Positions 5,356 through 5,642 of a stretch of 5,642 nt of DNA are shown here, piece by piece. A model generated the notes under the pieces. It was not told the origin of the DNA and searched no databases. It worked only from the letters and a program-made list of their open reading frames with translations. This DNA is from Oscillospiraceae bacterium. GTDB lineage: Bacteria; Bacillota; Clostridia; Oscillospirales; Ruminococcaceae. The stretch lies in the NCBI GenBank assembly GCA_017544185.1, contig JAFYEQ010000178.1, positions 1-5,642 of the forward strand, in the 5' to 3' direction. Position numbers and translations under genes: made by a program. How positions within the stretch are numbered: position 1 is the first letter of the stretch; each line of letters begins with the position of its first letter.

Positions 5356-5642
5356 TCAGAATCTCTCCTTGAAGCTGTGGTATTCATCGCCCTTGTGGTA
5401 GGAGATGAGCGTCTCCAGATTGACGTTCTCCACGGAGCGGAATATGTTCATATCTATGCAGGGATCTTTCTTGCGCAGCTCCGCCAGCAGCTCCTTGACC
5501 TCCTGACGCTTGGAGGTCTGCTCTCCCTCGGCGGTCATCTCCGTGAAGCGGCAGGCGCAGCGTATGAACTCCAGCCCGTTGTAACGCGCCCATGCGATGA
5601 TGTCCGCCTCCCGCACCAGATACAGCGGACGTATCAGCTGCA
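5356..5642 (-). CDS. TtcA-like PP-loop ATPase, C-terminal part (runs off the right edge)
   Basis: The visible 94 residues begin QLIRPLYLVREADIIAWA and continue GLEFIRCACRFTE. This matches the C-terminal part of TtcA/TilS-type PP-loop ATPases, in which IRPL is followed by the EADI helix and a cysteine motif. TtcA proteins thiolate tRNA (2-thiocytidine at position 32 in E. coli) and carry an Fe-S cluster; the cysteines in RCACR may be ligands. The end, with NIFRSVENVNLETLISY, resembles TtcA-like proteins of Firmicutes. The ATP-binding SGGxDS loop would lie upstream, outside the window. A GTG at 5616 is not a real start, because conserved sequence continues past it. The gene converges on mcrC and appears unrelated to it. 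The exact tRNA substrate cannot be judged from this fragment. Confidence 0.82.
   Translation of the reverse strand, partial: QLIRPLYLVREADIIAWARYNGLEFIRCACRFTEMTAEGEQTSKRQEVKELLAELRKKDPCIDMNIFRSVENVNLETLISYHKGDEYHSFKERF

Overview
The window looks like a chromosomal segment of a moderately GC-rich Gram-positive anaerobe, most likely a Ruminococcus-type member of the Clostridia. This rests on the gene order M50 protease - scpA - scpB - DUF2953-like protein, the clear GAGG/AGGA ribosome binding sites, and GC-rich codons mixed with frequent ATA isoleucine. No database search was possible, so the taxonomy is inference.

Region 1 (1-2310, minus strand) is a housekeeping operon. Its genes, in transcription order, are a site-2-type M50 membrane metalloprotease, scpA and scpB (the kleisin and winged-helix partners of SMC condensin), and the 5' part of a DUF2953-like membrane protein that runs off the left edge. 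All three junctions overlap (4, 14 and 4 nt), so translation is probably coupled along the whole message.

Region 2 (2311-2608) is a divergent control region. A consensus-like promoter reads left into the M50 operon (TTGCAA, 17 bp, TATAAT). A second reads right into mcrB (TTGATT, 17 bp, TATTAT with an extended -10 TG). Just upstream of the mcrB -35 lies a perfect 9+1+9 palindrome that looks like an operator.

Region 3 (2609-5144, plus strand) is a solitary McrBC-type, modification-dependent (type IV) restriction module with no methyltransferase in view. McrB is reduced to its AAA+ GTPase motor, with no N-terminal DNA-reading domain. McrC has the conserved McrC core and a DAK nuclease motif, but no acidic residue where the first metal ligand is expected. 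The 190-bp gap between the genes holds two further copies of the mcrB 3' end (encoding DPEAYRELL and DAEAYRELL, each followed by TGATAA) and a hairpin just before the mcrC ribosome binding site. A strong intrinsic terminator follows mcrC.

Region 4 (5145-5642) holds a short noncoding stretch with six 7-bp CTTGTCC-like repeats inside an 8-bp inverted repeat, plus small hairpins. The 3' end of a TtcA-like PP-loop tRNA-thiolation gene follows on the minus strand, convergent with mcrC.

The module therefore sits between two conserved housekeeping units. The least explained parts are the repeated mcrB tails, the stripped McrB with an altered McrC active-site region, and the palindrome at the mcrB promoter.
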